Assembly: GCA_947630435.1 (NCBI GenBank)
Contig: CANRHO010000026.1
Location: 1-8,126, forward strand
Length of the DNA stretch: 8,126 bases
Direction of reading: 5' to 3'
Origin: an uncultured Bacilli bacterium
Lineage (GTDB): Bacteria > Bacillota_I > Bacilli_A > RF39 > UBA660
Program-made: the position numbers and the translations under genes
The notes under the pieces: generated by a model
Told to the model about the DNA's origin: nothing
Seen by the model: the letters and a program-made list of their open reading frames with translations, nothing else
Database searches by the model: none
In this document: one piece after another, positions 6,618 to 8,126 of the stretch
Numbering within the stretch: the first letter of the stretch is position 1
How the letters are laid out: the number at the start of each line of letters is the position of its first letter

Positions 6618-6681
6618 ATTTATATAGGTATATGCCTACACCCAATTTTTACTTAATAATAACTTATTATAGGGAGGTTAT

Positions 6682-7488
6682 ATGATAAGTTTTATTGAGA
6701 ATATAAATCCTGTAGTTCAGGCACTTTTGGCAACTATATTTACATGGTTTATAACAATGGTGGGTGCAGCAATTGTTTTCTTTTTTAAAAAGCCAAACAA
6801 AAGTGTTTTAGATGCGATGCTTGGATTTGCTGCGGGTGTTATGATTGCAGCTTCGTTTTGGTCACTTTTATCGCCAGCGATAGACATGGCAACAAATTTA
6901 AAAATGATACCATGGTTAGTAGTGTTTATAGGATTTTTTTTAGGGGGAGTATTACTTTATATCGGAGATAAGATATTCAGTCGTATAGAAAAGAAAAAAA
7001 ATATTAAACAAGAAAATCCAAAAAGTTTTAAAAGATGCTTAATGCTTATTTTATCTATTACCTTGCATAATATCCCGGAAGGTTTAGCAGTCGGTGTTGC
7101 GTTTGGTTCAGCATCATATGGGCTTGATGGTACGAATTTGAGTGCGGCAGCGCTTTTAGCATTAGGAATTGGACTTCAAAACTTTCCAGAAGGAACGGCA
7201 GTTAGCGTTCCTTTAAGAAGGGAAGGTATGTCTAGGGGGAAATCATTTTTTTATGGTCAATTAAGTGGTATAGTAGAACCTATATCGGGGGTTATAGGAG
7301 CGTTACTTGTGTTAAAGGTTAGGTTTCTTTTACCATATTTGTTAGCTTTTGCCGCTGGAGCAATGATTTATGTGGTGGTTCAAGAGTTAATTCCTGAAAG
7401 CCAGACAAATAAAAAGAAGGATTTAATGGCTTTATTTACTTTGATCGGTTTTTCCATAATGATGATATTAGATGTTGCTTTAGGATAA
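6682..7488 (+). CDS. ZIP family divalent metal transporter
   Basis: A 268-aa integral membrane protein of the ZIP family, which imports zinc and related divalent metals into the cytoplasm. About eight helices are visible. The metal-site motifs are HNIPEG (129-134) in TM4 and QNFPEG (166-171) in TM5. Next come GIVEPISG around E199 and QELIPE (234-239) in a later helix. The layout matches the GufA/ZupT-like bacterial branch, including BbZIP-type proteins. The TM3-TM4 loop (about 98-118), often His-rich in ZIPs, is lysine-rich here without His. Metal specificity cannot be read from the sequence. The SD is AGGGAGG (6671-6677). It may be co-transcribed with ftsW because no good promoter is visible in the 64-nt gap, though the functional link is unclear. 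A strong hairpin terminator follows. Confidence 0.93.
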   Translation: MISFIENINPVVQALLATIFTWFITMVGAAIVFFFKKPNKSVLDAMLGFAAGVMIAASFWSLLSPAIDMATNLKMIPWLVVFIGFFLGGVLLYIGDKIFSRIEKKKNIKQENPKSFKRCLMLILSITLHNIPEGLAVGVAFGSASYGLDGTNLSAAALLALGIGLQNFPEGTAVSVPLRREGMSRGKSFFYGQLSGIVEPISGVIGALLVLKVRFLLPYLLAFAAGAMIYVVVQELIPESQTNKKKDLMALFTLIGFSIMMILDVALG

Positions 7489-7507
7489 TTGATTTTATAA
7501 TAGTCTA

Positions 7508-7544
7508 AAAAATATGCAATAAAAAGCATATTTTTAATTTTTTT
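7508..7544 (+). terminator. Terminator of the ZIP gene
   Basis: A perfect 10-bp stem (AAAAATATGC at 7508-7517, GCATATTTTT at 7526-7535) has an 8-nt loop and is followed after AA by seven T (7538-7544). The flanking A-run makes weak function on the minus strand possible too. Confidence 0.75.
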
Positions 7545-7580
7545 AAGGGAAATTATAAAAGATATGACTAATAATTAACA

Positions 7581-7613
7581 TGAGAGGACCTATACTTTGG
7601 TTAGTTGTTTTCC
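7581..7613 (+). repeat. Left arm of long inverted repeat
   Basis: This copy reads TGAGAG, then GACCTATACTTT, then GGTTAGTTGTTTTCC (7599-7613). The last 15 bases are a perfect inverted match to 7781-7795. The rest matches the outer right arm with small gaps. It lies in the leader of the 26-aa peptide gene, and its last two bases take part in the SD-masking hairpin. Confidence 0.85.
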
Positions 7614-7633
7614 ATCTTTTTAAGTAAAGGTGG
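7612..7633 (+). promoter_or_regulatory. Hairpin that may mask the SD of the small peptide
   Basis: CCATCTTT (7612-7619) can pair with AAAGGTGG (7626-7633), 8 bp with one G-U, around a 6-nt loop. The right arm is the core of the SD AAAGGTGGTGAT (7626-7637). Such a fold would lower translation until opened. Confidence 0.5.
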
Positions 7634-7641
7634 TGATGCTT

Positions 7642-7722
7642 ATGAAAAAAGAAATAAAATTTCTTAAAGTAATGATCATCCTTTTAGTTTTATTATTAGT
7701 GATACTAATATTTAAAATATAA
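7642..7722 (+). CDS. 26-aa hydrophobic peptide, possible type I toxin
   Basis: A very short open frame encoding MKKEIKFLKVMIILLVLLLV followed by ILIFKI: a basic start, then one membrane helix (about 9-24) and a Lys near the end. I recognise no family. It is supported by a near-perfect SD (AAAGGTGGTGAT, 4 nt before ATG) and a very strong terminator 4 nt after the stop. It also lies in the middle of a long inverted repeat. A near-consensus promoter on the opposite strand would make an RNA overlapping its 3' end. Small one-helix peptides with strong, masked SDs and antisense RNAs are typical of type I toxins. It could equally be a harmless small membrane peptide or a regulatory leader. Its own promoter is unclear: TATAAA (7554-7559) has no good -35. 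Confidence 0.6.
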   Translation: MKKEIKFLKVMIILLVLLLVILIFKI

Positions 7723-7725
7723 AAG

Positions 7726-7763
7726 AAAAAACATACTTGCCAAAGTGGGTAAGTATGTTTTTT
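7726..7763. terminator. Strong bidirectional terminator
   Basis: AAAAAACATACTTGCC (7726-7741) pairs with GGTAAGTATGTTTTTT (7748-7763): 16 bp with one G-U and a 6-nt loop. Six T end the plus-strand arm, and six T (the complement of 7731-7726) end the minus-strand arm. It can therefore end both the peptide mRNA and the antisense RNA. Confidence 0.85.
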
Positions 7764-7786
7764 CCTAATAACTCTTATTAGGAAAA
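7760..7786. repeat. Perfect 12-bp hairpin overlapping the terminator
   Basis: TTTTCCTAATAA (7760-7771) and TTATTAGGAAAA (7775-7786) pair perfectly around a CTC loop. Its left arm uses the last T of the terminator, and its right arm uses the first bases of the right inverted-repeat arm. The three structures are therefore partly exclusive in a read-through RNA. Confidence 0.75.
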
Positions 7787-7813
7787 CAACTAACCTAAAG
7801 TAGGTTGCTCTCA
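7781..7813 (-). repeat. Right arm of long inverted repeat
   Basis: GGAAAACAACTAACC (7781-7795) is the exact reverse complement of 7599-7613. The following TAAAGTAGG and CTCTCA match the outer left arm with gaps. It forms the 5' leader of the candidate antisense RNA. Within it, AACCTA-AAG-TAGGTT (7793-7807) is a small perfect hairpin. Confidence 0.85.
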
Positions 7814-7821
7814 CTAACTAA

Positions 7822-7850
7822 ATTATACAATAATAATAAAATTATGTAAA
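7822..7850 (-). promoter_or_regulatory. Near-consensus promoter, minus strand
   Basis: On the minus strand, TTTACA (7850-7845), a 17-nt spacer and a perfect TATAAT (7827-7822). Five of six -35 bases match. It points away from the downstream gene and into the inverted-repeat locus. No open frame with an SD lies behind it, so it most likely makes a non-coding RNA. Confidence 0.75.
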
Positions 7851-7879
7851 TATTTTTTTTAACATCTTACTTTCAAACA

Positions 7880-7908
7880 TTGACCATAAAACGGGCATGT
7901 GATATTAT
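7880..7908 (+). promoter_or_regulatory. Promoter of the secreted-protein gene
   Basis: TTGACC (7880-7885), a 17-nt spacer and TATTAT (7903-7908), with TG one base before the -10. It would start near 7915, 31 nt before the ATG. It is back to back with the minus-strand promoter, the two -35 boxes being about 29 bp apart. Confidence 0.75.
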
Positions 7909-7945
7909 AAACATGATAAATAATAAAGAAGTAGGAGAATAAAAA

Positions 7946-8126
7946 ATGGAAAAAGAAAGAAGAATAAGAATACTTAGTATAATAGCATTAGTAATAGCAG
8001 TAATAGGCTTAACAATAGCATTTGCGTCTTTATCTACAACACTTAAGATAAACGGAGGAGCAAAAGTAGATGCCGCAACATGGGATGTAAAATTTGAAGA
8101 GTTAAGTAGTGCTAGTACAACAGGAT
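7946..8126 (+). CDS. Secreted or membrane-anchored protein, 3' partial
   Basis: The first 60 residues of a gene cut by the window end. It starts MEKERRIRILS, then has a hydrophobic segment of about 17 residues (IIALVIAVIGLTIAFAS, 12-28), then LSTTLKINGGAKVDAATWDV and FEELSSASTTG. This looks like a signal peptide or N-terminal anchor, followed by a polar, Ser/Thr-rich beta-type region. A short signal helix followed by a Ser/Thr-Thr-Leu-containing strand recalls the start of TasA/camelysin-like and related surface proteins of Firmicutes, but the evidence is too short for a family. The SD AGGAG (7933-7937) lies 8 nt before the ATG, and the gene has its own extended -10 promoter. It is next to the inverted-repeat locus and divergent from the antisense RNA promoter. 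Confidence 0.8.
   Translation, partial: MEKERRIRILSIIALVIAVIGLTIAFASLSTTLKINGGAKVDAATWDVKFEELSSASTTG

Larger units (their letters stand above)
7721..7815 (-). ncRNA. Candidate antisense RNA, possible antitoxin
   Basis: A minus-strand RNA of about 90 nt is predicted from a near-consensus promoter (7850-7822) to the shared terminator. It would start near A7815 or G7814. It first folds AACCTA-CTT-TAGGTT, then TTTTCCTAATAA-GAG-TTATTAGGAAAA, then the terminator hairpin ending in six T. It has no ATG. It would overlap the 3' end of the peptide mRNA at the terminator hairpin, giving about 38 nt of complementarity. Its 5' leader has the same sense as the peptide mRNA leader (the inverted repeat), so the two leaders are homologous and not complementary. 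Existence is inferred from promoter, structure and terminator only. Confidence 0.5.

Noticed and set aside
6625..6650. Weak hairpin TAGGT-ATAT-GCCTA after ftsW, with a T-run further on
   Set aside because: The stem is only 5 bp with a G-U pair, and the T-run is 7 nt away. Too weak to call a terminator; ftsW and the ZIP gene may be co-transcribed.
6646..6670. Possible promoter with TATTAT just before the ZIP gene
   Set aside because: The start point would fall inside the SD and no acceptable -35 is present.
7581..7813. Classic fst-type (pAD1 par) toxin-antitoxin
   Set aside because: That system uses direct repeats that make the two RNA leaders complementary. Here the repeats are inverted and the peptide has no charged C-terminal tail, so only the general type I layout is retained.
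7620..7814. Minus-strand open frame starting GTG at 7814
   Set aside because: It would begin at the predicted RNA start without an SD and run through the shared terminator hairpin; its residues look like translated stems. Treated as non-coding.
1..8126. Mycoplasma genetic code (TGA as Trp)
   Set aside because: All recognised Trp residues are TGG, no TGA interrupts a conserved domain, and an in-frame TGA (4142) sits just upstream of a gene start.

Overview
The window is very AT-rich and gene-dense. It has strong Shine-Dalgarno sites and sigma-A-like promoters, and every complete reading frame I identify ends in TAA or TAG. Recognisable tryptophans are TGG and no TGA lies inside a gene, so the standard code fits. 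The rnc-smc pair is typical of Firmicutes/Bacilli. A short-armed SMC of mycoplasma size sits alongside an intact FtsW-type cell-wall polymerase, which suggests a low-GC, walled Bacilli lineage near the Mollicutes, such as uncultured gut Bacilli. That placement is inference.

Layout. Bases 1-3660 hold rnc (RNase III) and smc (chromosome-organising ATPase) as one operon; the ftsY gene that often follows smc is absent. A near-consensus extended -10 promoter directly after the smc stop drives a zinc-ribbon/DUF4190 membrane protein. A hairpin terminator and an SD-less DUF2752 membrane protein follow. Convergent to these is def (peptide deformylase, minus strand), and the terminator of the DUF2752 gene lies inside the end of def. 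Upstream of def, on the same strand, is a 59-codon Gly/Tyr-rich, YjcZ-like tiny membrane protein whose terminator overlaps the def promoter. Divergent from it is ftsW, followed by a ZIP-family metal transporter with a terminator.

The least ordinary part is 7560-7850. A 26-aa hydrophobic peptide with a very strong but apparently hairpin-masked SD lies between imperfect inverted repeats of about 33 bp. A very strong, roughly symmetric hairpin terminator follows the peptide. A near-consensus minus-strand promoter fires from just outside the right repeat, so it would make a short antisense RNA starting in that repeat and ending at the shared terminator. This resembles a type I toxin-antitoxin locus, but the repeats are inverted, so the two RNAs share a leader instead of having complementary leaders. 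An invertible switch and a small mobile element are alternatives. Next to it, a divergent extended -10 promoter drives a secreted or anchored protein cut off by the window end.

No tRNA, rRNA, CRISPR array, insertion sequence or origin was seen, and no gap without a gene exceeds about 225 bases.
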